In this document: piece by piece, positions 24,602 to 33,257 of the stretch
Numbering within the stretch: position 1 is the stretch's first letter
Layout of the letters: each line of letters begins with the position of its first letter
NCBI GenBank assembly: GCA_040386195.1
Contig: JAZKFV010000021.1
Coordinates: forward strand, 1 to 64,000
Source of the DNA: JAJTCH01 sp040386195
GTDB lineage: Bacteria; Pseudomonadota; Alphaproteobacteria; Rickettsiales; UBA1997
DNA: 64,000 bases
Direction of reading: 5' to 3'
Notes under the pieces: model-generated
What the model saw: the letters and a program-made list of their open reading frames with translations, nothing else
Database searches by the model: none
What the model was told of the DNA's origin: nothing
Position numbers and translations under genes: made by a program

Positions 24602-25411
24602 TTAATCTAATTTTTTAGTAAAAGATTTTTTAATAAAAATTAGCGCAATCAACAATCCAATAAAAATCAAAGGTAAGGATAATATTTGTCCCATAGTAAC
24701 TTTTTCAAATAAAAAACCAATTTGACCATCAGGTTCACGAAACTGCTCAACAAAGATTCTGGCGCAACCATAAAGCATTAAAAATAATCCTGATAAAATT
24801 CCAGGCCTATCTTTTATTTTAGTAAATTTTGCCAGGCAAAACAAAATAATAAACAATAACAAACCTTCCAAAGCGGCTTCGTAAAGCTGACTGGGATGAC
24901 GAGGCAATTGACCGGCATTGGGAAATATTACTCCAAAGTTAGAGCCGGTTACTCGACCATATAATTCCATATTAATAAAATTGGCAATTCTGCCGAAGAG
25001 CAAGCCAATGGGCGTGGCGATTGCTAAAATGTCGGTTAATTCCCAAAAATTAATTTTGTATTTTTTGCAAAAGAAAAACATTGAGATAATTGCTCCGAAC
25101 AATCCGCCATGAAACGACATTCCGCCATGCCAAACCGCTAGAATTTGCAGCGGATGTTGTAAATAAAAACTAAAATTATAGAACAAAACATAACCCAACC
25201 TTCCTCCGGCAATAATGCCAAGAACCGCCCAGAACATCCAATCATCCCAAGCTTCTTTGCTCATAATTGGTTTTTTGTTATTAAAAAATTTTAACAAAAA
25301 CCAAGTGAACAATATTCCTAAAATGTAAGCTAAAGAATACCAGCGAATAGCTATTGAACCAATAGAGAAAATATTTGGATCAATGTTAGAAAGAGTAATT
25401 GGGAAATGCAT
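24602..25411 (-). CDS. lgt: prolipoprotein diacylglyceryl transferase
   Basis: A 269-residue polytopic inner-membrane enzyme that adds diacylglycerol to the lipobox Cys of prolipoproteins. It has about seven hydrophobic segments, HGGMSFHGGLFGA (about residues 95-107), the invariant GRIANFINMELYGR (about 140-153) and the conserved region with FREPDGQ towards the end. Length is normal. It should act on the lipoprotein products encoded at the start of the window, among others. queF lies 14 bases upstream on the same strand, so the two form a short operon. Confidence 0.95.
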   Translation of the reverse strand: MHFPITLSNIDPNIFSIGSIAIRWYSLAYILGILFTWFLLKFFNNKKPIMSKEAWDDWMFWAVLGIIAGGRLGYVLFYNFSFYLQHPLQILAVWHGGMSFHGGLFGAIISMFFFCKKYKINFWELTDILAIATPIGLLFGRIANFINMELYGRVTGSNFGVIFPNAGQLPRHPSQLYEAALEGLLLFIILFCLAKFTKIKDRPGILSGLFLMLYGCARIFVEQFREPDGQIGFLFEKVTMGQILSLPLIFIGLLIALIFIKKSFTKKLD

Positions 25412-25425
25412 AAATTTAATTATTG

Positions 25426-25902
25426 TTATCGACCTTTATATTCAGGAACATTTTGATTTTTTATCCAAACATTTTTTGGAGGCAAACCAGTTTGATAAAA
25501 AATATCAATAGGAATTCCGCCGCGCGGGTACCAATATCCGCCAATTCGCAGCCATTTTGGATTTAATAATTTTTGTAAATCTTTAGCAATTTGAATTGTG
25601 CAATCCTCATGAAAAGCGCCGTGATTGCGATAACTCACTAAATATAATTTTAGTGATTTGCTTTCAACAATGTAATTTTTAGGAATGTAATCAATAACCA
25701 AATGAGCAAAATCTGGTTGACCAGTGACAGGACAAATTGAGGTAAATTCTGGGCAGGTTAGGGTGATTACATAATCAACATCTGGGTGTGGATTATCTGC
25801 TTTTTCTAAAGTTTTTAAATTGGGGGTTGAATATTGATAATTGGTTATTTTTCCAAGCTTGGAGCCAAGTTTGGAGAGATTATTTTTTTTATTTGAAACC
25901 AT
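25426..25902 (-). CDS. queF: preQ0 reductase (NADPH-dependent nitrile reductase)
   Basis: A 158-residue, single-domain (type I) QueF that reduces 7-cyano-7-deazaguanine to preQ1 for queuosine in tRNA. The catalytic Cys is in FTSICPVTGQPDFA and the substrate-binding part is YRNHGAFHEDC. Length is right for the short form. The pathway enzyme Tgt is encoded at 48949, so queuosine synthesis is likely functional. Shares a transcript with lgt and is divergent from yidD across an inverted repeat. Confidence 0.95.
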   Translation of the reverse strand: MVSNKKNNLSKLGSKLGKITNYQYSTPNLKTLEKADNPHPDVDYVITLTCPEFTSICPVTGQPDFAHLVIDYIPKNYIVESKSLKLYLVSYRNHGAFHEDCTIQIAKDLQKLLNPKWLRIGGYWYPRGGIPIDIFYQTGLPPKNVWIKNQNVPEYKGR

Positions 25903-25935
25903 GCGAATTTTTCGGTAAAATTAATTAAAACTTAT

Positions 25936-25966
25936 AGTAATTTAAGTTGCTAAAACTTAAATTACT
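25936..25966. promoter_or_regulatory. 13-bp perfect inverted repeat between divergent genes
   Basis: AGTAATTTAAGTT and AACTTAAATTACT pair perfectly around a five-base loop GCTAA. Part of it (AGCAACTTAA) is echoed just downstream. It is centred in the 88-base gap between queF and yidD, so it may be an operator or a hairpin in one of the 5' leaders. Confidence 0.4.
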
Positions 25967-25990
25967 AGCAACTTAAAAAGTGAAATATTG

Positions 25991-26233
25991 ATGCTCAAAA
26001 AAATATTTATTTTTCCAATTAAAATCTATCAACTGATCATTTCGCCAGCAATCGGCGGTTATCGATGTTGCCGTTTTACGCCAACTTGTTCACATTACAC
26101 AATTGAAGCAATTGAAAAGTTGGGAATATTCAAAGGATTATTTTTTGCAACATTAAGAATATTAAGATGCAACCCTTGGGGCGGCAGCGGTTATGATCCG
26201 GTTCATATTAAAGACAACAAGAATAAAAGTTAA
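25991..26233 (+). CDS. yidD: membrane protein insertion efficiency factor YidD
   Basis: An 80-residue protein with IYQLIISP, the cysteine motif CCRFTPTCSHYTIEAIEKLG and ILRCNPWGGSGYDPV, all hallmarks of YidD. It is membrane-associated through an amphipathic helix and helps YidC-dependent insertion. The ATG at 25991 is preferred over the TTG one codon earlier. The ankyrin gene starts on the base after its stop codon, so both are probably translated from one message. Confidence 0.93.
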   Translation: MLKKIFIFPIKIYQLIISPAIGGYRCCRFTPTCSHYTIEAIEKLGIFKGLFFATLRILRCNPWGGSGYDPVHIKDNKNKS

Positions 26234-27676
26234 ATGTATCACATTCTTTTAAGCTTCATGCTCATTGCAAGTCAGAATCAAATCAGGCAGGCAGAAAAAT
26301 ATCTGGAGCAACAAAAAAACCATCCCAAAAAAATTATTCAAACCACAAAAAACGATGCAAAAATAGATCTTATTGCTGAGTTAACTAAGCAAAAAGAATT
26401 AGAAGATGACGCCTTCAAGCCGGATTTAGAATCTCTTGGTCTTGACCAAATAGACAATTCCAAGCCGGTACAAAATGTTGATAAGCAGAAAAATAAAACG
26501 CCTGAAAATCTTATAGCGACAGAAAATTTGCCTGATGTTGCTATTAAAGCTGACGATTCTTCAAAAAAAGATTCTTCCCAAAAAATTAAATCATCTATCT
26601 CAGAAATTTTACCCATATCATCAACAAAAACAAAAGCTGTTAAGGCAGATGAGCAAAAGGTTCAGACTGCTCAGAAAGAGAAAATAAAAACCCAAGGTGC
26701 TGATTTGAGTGTCAAAAAAATAACAGAAAAATCAGACGCAAGTAAGGAAGTAAAAATTTCAGCAATTGCTGCAAAACCACTTGATAAAATCAAGGGATTG
26801 ATTGATAAAAAATCAGAAGAAATAAAGCCTGAGCAAGTAATAATTGACCAAGAAAAGATTGAAAAAAGAAAGGCCAATCAAGTTGCTCTTGTTGAGTTAA
26901 AACAAAAACAGAAATCAAAAAAATTAGAAGATTTACGACAAAAATATTTAAGCAAAAATGAAGATAATGACGTTTATGAAGGAATAAACCGTTATCAAAC
27001 AATTAGCAAAATTGTTCCTCGAGAAAAAATTCCACCCAAATTTATGAATAGCGAAGTGCCACCACCACTTTTGAATCGGTTTCGCGGTGAGGAAAATAAG
27101 CATCATCCGGTGATTATGAGTAATTCTGAGAAAGTTAATTTTATGTTTAAGGCAATCGCTGAAAATAAAATTGACGAGTTCAACTCTTTATATTCACTAG
27201 TTAAAGATCCTAATATAAAAAATTCTTTTGGAGATACGTTGCTGACTTTTGCGGTTCTGATGCGCAGGCATGATGCGGTTGCTAGCCTTTTATCCAAAGG
27301 AGCTGATCCAGATTTAGCTAATGATCTGGGTTATACGCCACTTAATATCGCAATTGAAATGGTTGATTATCAATCAGCATCAACCTTGGTTGATATGGGT
27401 GCCAAAGTTAATTTGATTGATGATTTGGGCAGAACTTATCTGATGCAATCATGCAGAGTTGGCTCTCTGCAAATTACCGATTTGTTGATCAGTAGAGGCG
27501 TCGATATTAATCTTACCGATAGAAACGGAACTACCGCTCTAGCTATCGCTTATAAACATAAGAAAGATATTATTGCTAAATACTTACTAAAATATGGCGC
27601 GAAGAGTTGGGTTAAAAAAGGTTATGAAGATAATGACACATCGATGATTGAAGATTTGTTTAATAAGTGGAAATAA
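26234..27676 (+). CDS. ankyrin-repeat protein with lysine-rich linker
   Basis: A 480-residue protein. The N terminus has a short hydrophobic stretch (MYHILLSFMLIAS), possibly a signal or membrane-targeting segment. Residues about 30-250 are low-complexity, rich in Lys, Glu, Ser and Asp, and probably disordered. Residues about 295-460 form about five ankyrin repeats (for example GDTLLTFAVLMRRHDAVASL, LGYTPLNIAIEMVDYQSA, LGRTYLMQSCRVGSLQITDL, NGTTALAIAYKHKKDIIA). Ankyrin repeats mediate protein binding and are common in effectors of intracellular bacteria, but also occur in resident proteins. It directly follows yidD and precedes a second ankyrin gene, as if a pair. Whether it is exported cannot be decided here. 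Confidence 0.7.
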   Translation: MYHILLSFMLIASQNQIRQAEKYLEQQKNHPKKIIQTTKNDAKIDLIAELTKQKELEDDAFKPDLESLGLDQIDNSKPVQNVDKQKNKTPENLIATENLPDVAIKADDSSKKDSSQKIKSSISEILPISSTKTKAVKADEQKVQTAQKEKIKTQGADLSVKKITEKSDASKEVKISAIAAKPLDKIKGLIDKKSEEIKPEQVIIDQEKIEKRKANQVALVELKQKQKSKKLEDLRQKYLSKNEDNDVYEGINRYQTISKIVPREKIPPKFMNSEVPPPLLNRFRGEENKHHPVIMSNSEKVNFMFKAIAENKIDEFNSLYSLVKDPNIKNSFGDTLLTFAVLMRRHDAVASLLSKGADPDLANDLGYTPLNIAIEMVDYQSASTLVDMGAKVNLIDDLGRTYLMQSCRVGSLQITDLLISRGVDINLTDRNGTTALAIAYKHKKDIIAKYLLKYGAKSWVKKGYEDNDTSMIEDLFNKWK

Positions 27677-27698
27677 ACGAAATAAAAGTTTATTTTTT
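27671..27698 (+). terminator. AT-rich hairpin with T run
   Basis: AAATAAAC pairs with GTTTATTT around a nine-base loop and is followed by three more T. The stem overlaps the stop codon of the first ankyrin gene. It could be a weak intrinsic terminator between the two ankyrin genes. The stem is AT-rich, so confidence is limited. Confidence 0.35.
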
Positions 27699-27846
27699 GA
27701 TTGCTATAACTAAGATATTTTTCTAACTTCAGTCATCAAAATTTTTTACTAAAAAAGTATTAAAATTATAAAAATTGCACTCTCAATATAAAAGCAAAAA
27801 TCCCAACAAAATAAAGCTTCGCAGCACTTTTTTTTATACAAAAAAA

Positions 27847-29283
27847 ATGCTCTTGCCAAGTGCTGCACTTTTTTTATTTTTTGCAGTAATTTTTTCTAAC
27901 AACATTAAAGCTCAAATTGTCAATATTATCAGTGAAGATGGCGATGGAATAGTTGGAATTACATCTTTAATGAATGCAACGATAAACGAGGATGTTCAAT
28001 CGGTAAAATTTTTTGCTAAATCCGGAATTACAGCTGTAAATCAAAAAAATATCGGCGGGGCAACAGCGCTACATATCGCCGCTCGCAATGGCAATGTGCA
28101 GATCGCTGAAATTCTTATTGAAAATGGTGCCAACGTTAATGTCGCTGATAATGAGGGCTGGACACCATTAATGCGCGCAGCATTGAATAAAAATTCAGAG
28201 TTAATAAAAATATTTCTAAACGCCGGAGCTAACGCTAGAAAAATGAATTCGCTTGGAGAAACAGCAATAATCCACGCCACTTCTTCAGGTTGTTTAGATT
28301 GTTTGGAGCAACTATTTTCTAGATATAATTTTGTAGAAAATACTGACGTAGATACGCTTAAAAAACAGCTTGAGTTAGCAATTATTATTGCTAACAATAA
28401 AAATAATACTGAAATTGAAGCGCTGATCCGAGAATATATGGGTGGAGAGGTTATCAAAAACAAAATATATAATTTTGCTACTCAAGGCAATAATTCAGAA
28501 ATGCCAGTTATGGTCAATGACAACATTGATAATGACGGCGTTGTCATAGTTAGATCATTAGACGGTAAAAATACCTCTTACAAATTCAATAAATTAGCCA
28601 CAGAAAAAAGAAGTGTGGTTGATAATCAAAATAAAAAACCGATATATAAATTCTTAGCAAAAAAAGATCAGATCATACCGCCACAGAACAATGAAATTAG
28701 AGACTCAAGCAACATACCAACAGCCGCAGCTACCACTTCCAAACTAGAAAACAGCAAGAGTTTTATTTTTAAAGGTAATAAAAAGTTTTATACACCTTTC
28801 ATATCCACGACCGAACCAGAGTCCACTAAAGTTATTCAGGAAAACGTTGGTAATGGTGGGTCTTCTAAGAATTTCATAGATGATCAGAAGATGAAAAAAA
28901 ATATTATCAACAACACAATCTCTCTCAGCCCTCCAACCCAGATTTCCAGTGATACCAAAGCAGAAAATAAAAAGCCAAAATATAGTTTTTTGGGTCAAAA
29001 ATCGTCAGCTCCAGTAACTAAACAAAACGAATCAAACATTAAGCAAGAACCTCAAAATTTAGAATCCAAATCGAATTATCATTTTAAAATTAATTCACAA
29101 AACTCTAATATTTCAAATCAAGCTTTATCTGATAAGAAGCCTATTGATAAGGATAAAAATACTATGGATAATCAACCTCTCAATAATGGTGAGTCACAAA
29201 AAGAAATAAAATCATCAAATCAAGAAAGTCCAAATCTCCCTGCAAAAGAGGAAATAAACCAACACAATCCATCAGCAGAGTAG
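27847..29283 (+). CDS. exported ankyrin-repeat protein
   Basis: From ATG 27847 the 478-residue product has a signal peptide (MLLPSAALFLFFAVIFSNNIKAQ), which supports this start; a TTG at 27775 would add 24 basic residues. Residues about 40-160 contain three to four ankyrin repeats (GGATALHIAARNGNVQIAEI, EGWTPLMRAALNKNSELIKI, LGETAIIHATSSGCLDCLEQ). The remaining 300 residues are Asn, Ser, Lys and Gln-rich and probably disordered, with short recurring motifs: KPIYKFLAKK, KPKYSFLGQK and a similar KSNYHFKIN. Two of them share a (K)PxYxFL core. This looks like a surface or periplasmic protein with a repeated binding motif. It follows the first ankyrin gene after 170 bases. Confidence 0.7.
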   Translation: MLLPSAALFLFFAVIFSNNIKAQIVNIISEDGDGIVGITSLMNATINEDVQSVKFFAKSGITAVNQKNIGGATALHIAARNGNVQIAEILIENGANVNVADNEGWTPLMRAALNKNSELIKIFLNAGANARKMNSLGETAIIHATSSGCLDCLEQLFSRYNFVENTDVDTLKKQLELAIIIANNKNNTEIEALIREYMGGEVIKNKIYNFATQGNNSEMPVMVNDNIDNDGVVIVRSLDGKNTSYKFNKLATEKRSVVDNQNKKPIYKFLAKKDQIIPPQNNEIRDSSNIPTAAATTSKLENSKSFIFKGNKKFYTPFISTTEPESTKVIQENVGNGGSSKNFIDDQKMKKNIINNTISLSPPTQISSDTKAENKKPKYSFLGQKSSAPVTKQNESNIKQEPQNLESKSNYHFKINSQNSNISNQALSDKKPIDKDKNTMDNQPLNNGESQKEIKSSNQESPNLPAKEEINQHNPSAE

Positions 29284-29321
29284 GCGGCTTTTGATAAAAT
29301 TCGCTTGATGACGGACGCAAC

Positions 29322-29351
29322 TTCCTTCCTACATTTTTCCTTCCTACATTT
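29322..29351. repeat. two tandem copies of a 15-bp unit
   Basis: TTCCTTCCTACATTT occurs twice in direct succession, followed by a partial third start (TTCTTC). It lies shortly after the stop of the second ankyrin gene. Confidence 0.6.
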
Positions 29352-29510
29352 TTCTTCGCATAAAAGCTTCCAGTTCAATATTTGCAATAACAAATACAGA
29401 ATCTATATTTTCTACGATTATTCACCAAAAAAGATGTAACACTGAATTGAGGGAATAATTTATTCTTCTTGCGATTCTAAAAAACTTTACGATCTAAATG
29501 GAGAATTATT

Positions 29511-29597
29511 ATGAGGAACAGAGAACGAAATTATACGAAGCAAATCTTGTATTTTTTCAATAATTTGTTGGTTTTATTTTTTAATAAAGCCGCTTAG
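29511..29597 (+). CDS. candidate 28-residue small ORF
   Basis: ATG 29511 is preceded by GGAGA at 29500-29504 with a six-base spacer, a good ribosome site. The peptide MRNRERNYTKQILYFFNNLL and eight further residues has a basic head and a hydrophobic half, which would suit a small membrane peptide. No homologue is known to me and chance is possible. Confidence 0.2.
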   Translation: MRNRERNYTKQILYFFNNLLVLFFNKAA

Positions 29598-29785
29598 ATA
29601 ATACAACCCCTTATCTTACAGGTAGCAGTTAGGGTGCTTTTACTTTTATATAACCTTATTTTACATAATATACATTATACAATTATTAACCAAAGTTAAA
29701 AACAGAGTGGGTTTTGTGGATTTTGATTTTAAAAAAGCTTTTTAAAAACAGACCCTTCCTCTGATTTTCTAATGAAACAATTTTT

Positions 29786-29799
29786 TTGATCTAAATCAA
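29786..29799. promoter_or_regulatory. perfect FNR/FixK-type box upstream of gpsA
   Basis: TTGATCTAAATCAA matches the TTGAT-N4-ATCAA consensus of FNR/FixK regulators exactly. It is 84 bases before the gpsA start in a non-coding gap. The match is seen; regulation by oxygen or redox is inferred, and such AT-rich sites can occur by chance. Confidence 0.35.
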
Positions 29800-29882
29800 T
29801 CAATATAAAAAACCAGTCAGCTGTTGATTTTTATCTCTGTTCACAAATAATCTCGCGATCTTAAAAATACTAAAAATTCTTA

Positions 29883-30881
29883 ATGAAAAACCCTATAAAA
29901 AATAACTCAAAACAATCTTCCAAAGTTACTATTATTGGTTCTGGAGCTTGGGGATTGGCGATTGCTGAGCTTTTGGCTCGCAACAATCAAAAAGTTTTTG
30001 TTTTCTCTCAATATAAGACTGAGGCAGAAAATATTAATGAGCAATATTCACACCTAACCTTCCCTATATCATCTAGCAATAATCTAAAGCTAGCCATCAA
30101 AGACAGTGATTTTATTTTTATAGTTGTTCCTTCGAACGCGGTGTTGTCGGTTTTAAAATCTCTGGCGCAAGAAAAAATTTCTCACAAAACCAGAATAATT
30201 ATCTGCTCCAAAGGCATTGAAAGCAAAGGCTTGCAGCTTTTTAGTGATTGCGTTCAAAAAGAACTTCCTAAAAATAATTACGCCATATTATCTGGCCCAA
30301 ACTTTGCCAGCGAAGTTACTAAACTACTACCAACCACCACCAACATTGCCTCGGAAGATAAAAAAACCGCTCTTGAAATTGTTGATCTGTTAAAAAATGA
30401 TAATTTTTTGCCGATTATTTCCAGCGATGTTGTTTCAACTCAAATTTTTGGATCAATTAAAAATATTCTGGCGATTGGTTGCGGCATTATTGATGGCTTA
30501 AAATTAGGCGAAAATGCCAAGGCAGCATTGGTTTTGAAGGGAATTTTGGAAGCTAGTTTATTAATTAAAAAATTGGGCGGCAAAGCTGAAAAAAGCTTTA
30601 TTTCTCCTTCTGGTTTGGGTGATTTATTTTTAACCTGCTCAAGCAAAAAATCTCGCAACAACTCTTTGGGTTGTTTGATTGGCAGCGGCAAAAATATTAA
30701 AGAAATTTTAAGTAGCGGCAAAACTTTTGAGGGCTTTCACGCTTCTAAATCAATGATCCAATTCGCCAAAAAACACCAAATTACCCTGCCCCTTTGTGAA
30801 AAAATTAATCAGATTTTACAAGGTCAATTCACTACCAAAGAGATTAAAAATATTATTTCCAACGCAATTTTATCTAATTAA
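29883..30881 (+). CDS. gpsA: glycerol-3-phosphate dehydrogenase [NAD(P)+]
   Basis: A 332-residue cytosolic enzyme that makes sn-glycerol-3-phosphate from dihydroxyacetone phosphate for phospholipids. The Rossmann motif is IIGSGAWGLAIAELLARN (about residues 17-34); IVVPSNA, SKGIE, LSGPNFASEV and the catalytic-site region SIKNILAIGCGIIDGLKLG (within about 190-215) are all present. Length is normal. guaA starts two bases after its stop, which implies co-transcription. Confidence 0.95.
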   Translation: MKNPIKNNSKQSSKVTIIGSGAWGLAIAELLARNNQKVFVFSQYKTEAENINEQYSHLTFPISSSNNLKLAIKDSDFIFIVVPSNAVLSVLKSLAQEKISHKTRIIICSKGIESKGLQLFSDCVQKELPKNNYAILSGPNFASEVTKLLPTTTNIASEDKKTALEIVDLLKNDNFLPIISSDVVSTQIFGSIKNILAIGCGIIDGLKLGENAKAALVLKGILEASLLIKKLGGKAEKSFISPSGLGDLFLTCSSKKSRNNSLGCLIGSGKNIKEILSSGKTFEGFHASKSMIQFAKKHQITLPLCEKINQILQGQFTTKEIKNIISNAILSN

Positions 30882-30883
30882 AA

Positions 30884-32413
30884 ATGATCCTTATTATCGA
30901 CTTTGGCAGCCAAGTTACGCAACTAATCGCCCGCAGAATCCGTGAACTTAATGTCTATTCAGAAATCAAAAATCCGGGAATTTCTCTGGAAGAAATTAAA
31001 AAGATCAATCCTAAAGCAATCATATTTTCCGGTGGTCCAGAATCAGTTTATGAGTCAGGCGCGCCAACAATTGATGCTAAAGTTTTTGATCTGGGCTTAC
31101 CAATTTTAGGAATTTGTTATGGGCAGCAACTCATATGCCACCTGCTTGGCGGCAAAGTTGAAAGTTCTCAAGAAAGAGGATTTGGCAAATCTATGCTTAA
31201 AATTAATGATGATACAGATTTGCTAAGTGGCTTAGGATCTTCAAGCCAAGTTTGGATGAGTCATGGTGATCATATCAGTAAAATTCCAGATAATTTTGAA
31301 GTTATCGCCAGCGCGGGGAGCGCGCCGTCAGCCGCCATTGCCGATCATAAAAGAAAAATCTATGGCGTGCAATTTCACCCAGAAGTTGAACATTCTTTAG
31401 ATGGCAAAAAAATCTTAGAAAATTTTGTTATCAACATTGCCGGCTGTAAGCGGGATTGGACAATGGGTAATTTTATGGATGAACAAATTACTGAAATTAA
31501 AGCCAAAGTTGGTGATAAAAAAGTTATTTGCGGACTTTCTGGTGGTGTTGATTCTTCAGTTGTTGCCGCTTTAATTCATAAAGCAATTGGCAAACAACTA
31601 ACTTGTATTTTTGTTGATCATGGGCTACTTAGAAAGGACGAGGGCAAACAAGTTAAAGTAGTTTTTGAAGATCACTTTGGAGTTAATTTAATTTATATCG
31701 ATGCAGCAAAATTGTTTTTAGATAACCTAAAAGGAATTTCTGACCCTGAGCAAAAACGCAAAATTATCGGCAAAACTTTTATTGATATTTTTGATGCTGA
31801 AGCCGCTAAAATTAAAGACGCTGAATTTTTAGCCCAAGGCACTTTATACCCCGATGTTATTGAGTCGGCGCATCCAAATAGCGGCAAAAGCCACACCATA
31901 AAATCGCATCACAATGTTGGTGGTTTGCCGGAAAATATGAAACTAAAACTTCTTGAGCCAGTGCGCACTTTGTTTAAAGACGAAGTTAGAAAATTAGGCA
32001 CCGAACTTGGTCTAACTTATCAAATGATCTCCCGCCATCCCTTCCCTGGCCCGGGTTTAGCAATTAGAATTCCCGGCGAAATTACCGAAGAAAAAATCAA
32101 AATCCTCCAAGAAGCCGACGCAATTTATTTAGACGAAATCAGAAAATTCGGCCTCTACGATAAAATCTGGCAAGCCTTCTGCGTTCTACTTCCAGTAAAA
32201 ACCGTCGGCGTTATGGGCGACGGCCGAACCTACGAATATGTTTTAGCTCTCAGAGCCGTAACCTCCACCGACGGAATGACCGCTGATATTTATCCATTTT
32301 CATATGAATTTTTAACTTCAGCCACCAACCGCATCATTGGCGAAGTACGCGGCATCAATCGGGTGGTTTATGACGTCACCTCCAAACCGCCGGGAACAAT
32401 TGAGTGGGAATAA
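30884..32413 (+). CDS. guaA: GMP synthase (glutamine-hydrolysing)
   Basis: A 509-residue enzyme that converts XMP to GMP. The N-terminal glutamine amidotransferase domain starts IIDFGSQVTQLIARR and has the catalytic Cys in GICYGQQ (about residue 78) and the His-Glu pair in FHPEVEH. The ATP-pyrophosphatase domain has GLSGGVDSSVVAAL (about 210-223) and the C-terminal dimerisation domain ends in SKPPGTIEWE, as in the family. Full length. It follows gpsA by two bases and precedes a small membrane protein gene by two. Confidence 0.97.
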   Translation: MILIIDFGSQVTQLIARRIRELNVYSEIKNPGISLEEIKKINPKAIIFSGGPESVYESGAPTIDAKVFDLGLPILGICYGQQLICHLLGGKVESSQERGFGKSMLKINDDTDLLSGLGSSSQVWMSHGDHISKIPDNFEVIASAGSAPSAAIADHKRKIYGVQFHPEVEHSLDGKKILENFVINIAGCKRDWTMGNFMDEQITEIKAKVGDKKVICGLSGGVDSSVVAALIHKAIGKQLTCIFVDHGLLRKDEGKQVKVVFEDHFGVNLIYIDAAKLFLDNLKGISDPEQKRKIIGKTFIDIFDAEAAKIKDAEFLAQGTLYPDVIESAHPNSGKSHTIKSHHNVGGLPENMKLKLLEPVRTLFKDEVRKLGTELGLTYQMISRHPFPGPGLAIRIPGEITEEKIKILQEADAIYLDEIRKFGLYDKIWQAFCVLLPVKTVGVMGDGRTYEYVLALRAVTSTDGMTADIYPFSYEFLTSATNRIIGEVRGINRVVYDVTSKPPGTIEWE

Positions 32414-32415
32414 AA

Positions 32416-32664
32416 ATGAACAACAATAAGCGGACAATCGGAATAGATATCACAGGTGATGATAATAAAATCACCGATAATGAATTTATTAATCTTGATA
32501 TTGGCATCAGAAGTAAAGGCGCTAATACAATTGCTTCTGGAAATAAATTTTCTAAAACCAAAAACAGCAAAATAACAAAAGATAGGTGGCATCAAAAATG
32601 GTGGGGTCAAATAGCTACAGGATTAATTATTAGTTATATTATTTATTATTTTGGGTGGAATTAG
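32416..32664 (+). CDS. small hypothetical protein with C-terminal membrane helix
   Basis: From ATG 32416, two bases after guaA, an 82-residue protein. Residues about 10-45 (GDDNKITDNEF, GIRSKGANTIASGNKF) resemble one or two rungs of a NosD/pectate-lyase-type right-handed beta helix. A Trp-rich turn (RWHQKWWGQ) then leads to a single membrane helix (ATGLIISYIIYYFGW). I do not know a family with this layout. The upstream in-frame GTG at 32404 lies inside guaA and is not needed. mntP follows after three bases, so it is part of this operon. Confidence 0.5.
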   Translation: MNNNKRTIGIDITGDDNKITDNEFINLDIGIRSKGANTIASGNKFSKTKNSKITKDRWHQKWWGQIATGLIISYIIYYFGWN

Positions 32665-32667
32665 GAT

Positions 32668-33225
32668 ATGCCCATGTTTTTTGAAATTATTATAATTGGT
32701 TTAATTCTAAGTGCCGATTCTTTTTCAGCTGCTGTAGCGATGGGAACGAGGAAATTTTCTGGGAAGGATGCTTTAAAATTTGCTTTTACTTCTGGCATTG
32801 CCGAAGGTTTGGTGGCTTTGTTTGGGGCTTTTGCTGGTGGTTATTTGGTTAAGAAATTTTCGGCGATAGATCATTGGGTTGCATTTGGGTTGTTGATGGC
32901 GGTGGCGATTCATATGGCTTATGAAGGAATTGTTGATTTGGTAAGTAAGAATAAAAAAGCAGAGCAAGTTGATTTTCATAGTTTTTTTAAAATTTTAATT
33001 GTCTCTTTGGCAACCAGCCTTGATGCTTTTGGAGTTGGAATTGGTTTGGGTGTTGCTGAAAAACCAATTGCGCTTTATATAATTTCAATTGCATTTTGGG
33101 CTTTTGCAGCAACTATTGCGGGGCTTTATTTGGCAAAAAAACTATCGGATAAATTTGGCTCAATTGTCACTTTATTTGGGGCAATTGTGTTGGCAATTAT
33201 AGCATTTGAAATGTTAAAGATTTAA
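32668..33225 (+). CDS. mntP: manganese efflux pump MntP
   Basis: A 185-residue inner-membrane protein with six hydrophobic segments and the paired acidic motifs of the family: LSADSFSAAVAMG (about residues 14-26) and ATSLDAFGVGIGLG (about 114-127). The Asp residues are thought to carry Mn2+ across the membrane. Length is as expected. It starts three bases after the small membrane protein gene; no manganese riboswitch fits in this space, so expression should follow the guaA operon. Confidence 0.9.
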   Translation: MPMFFEIIIIGLILSADSFSAAVAMGTRKFSGKDALKFAFTSGIAEGLVALFGAFAGGYLVKKFSAIDHWVAFGLLMAVAIHMAYEGIVDLVSKNKKAEQVDFHSFFKILIVSLATSLDAFGVGIGLGVAEKPIALYIISIAFWAFAATIAGLYLAKKLSDKFGSIVTLFGAIVLAIIAFEMLKI

Positions 33226-33257
33226 TCTAAATTCCTTTTAAAAAATTTATAAAATTT

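Larger units (their letters stand above)
29284..29882. other. gene-poor 0.6-kb gap before gpsA
   Basis: No tRNA, rRNA or confident protein gene is visible. It contains two tandem copies of a 15-base unit beginning TTCCTTCCTACATTT (29322-29351), one tiny ORF (29511-29597) and a perfect FNR-type box near gpsA. The strand balance and long A/T runs are like decayed gene sequence, but I cannot name a source. Confidence 0.4.

Noticed and set aside
29600..29720. Possible structural RNA (SRP RNA or tmRNA) in the gap before gpsA
   Set aside because: No conserved tetraloop, tRNA-like ends or resume frame could be found.
32640..32668. yybP-ykoY manganese riboswitch before mntP
   Set aside because: Only three non-coding bases precede mntP; no room for it.
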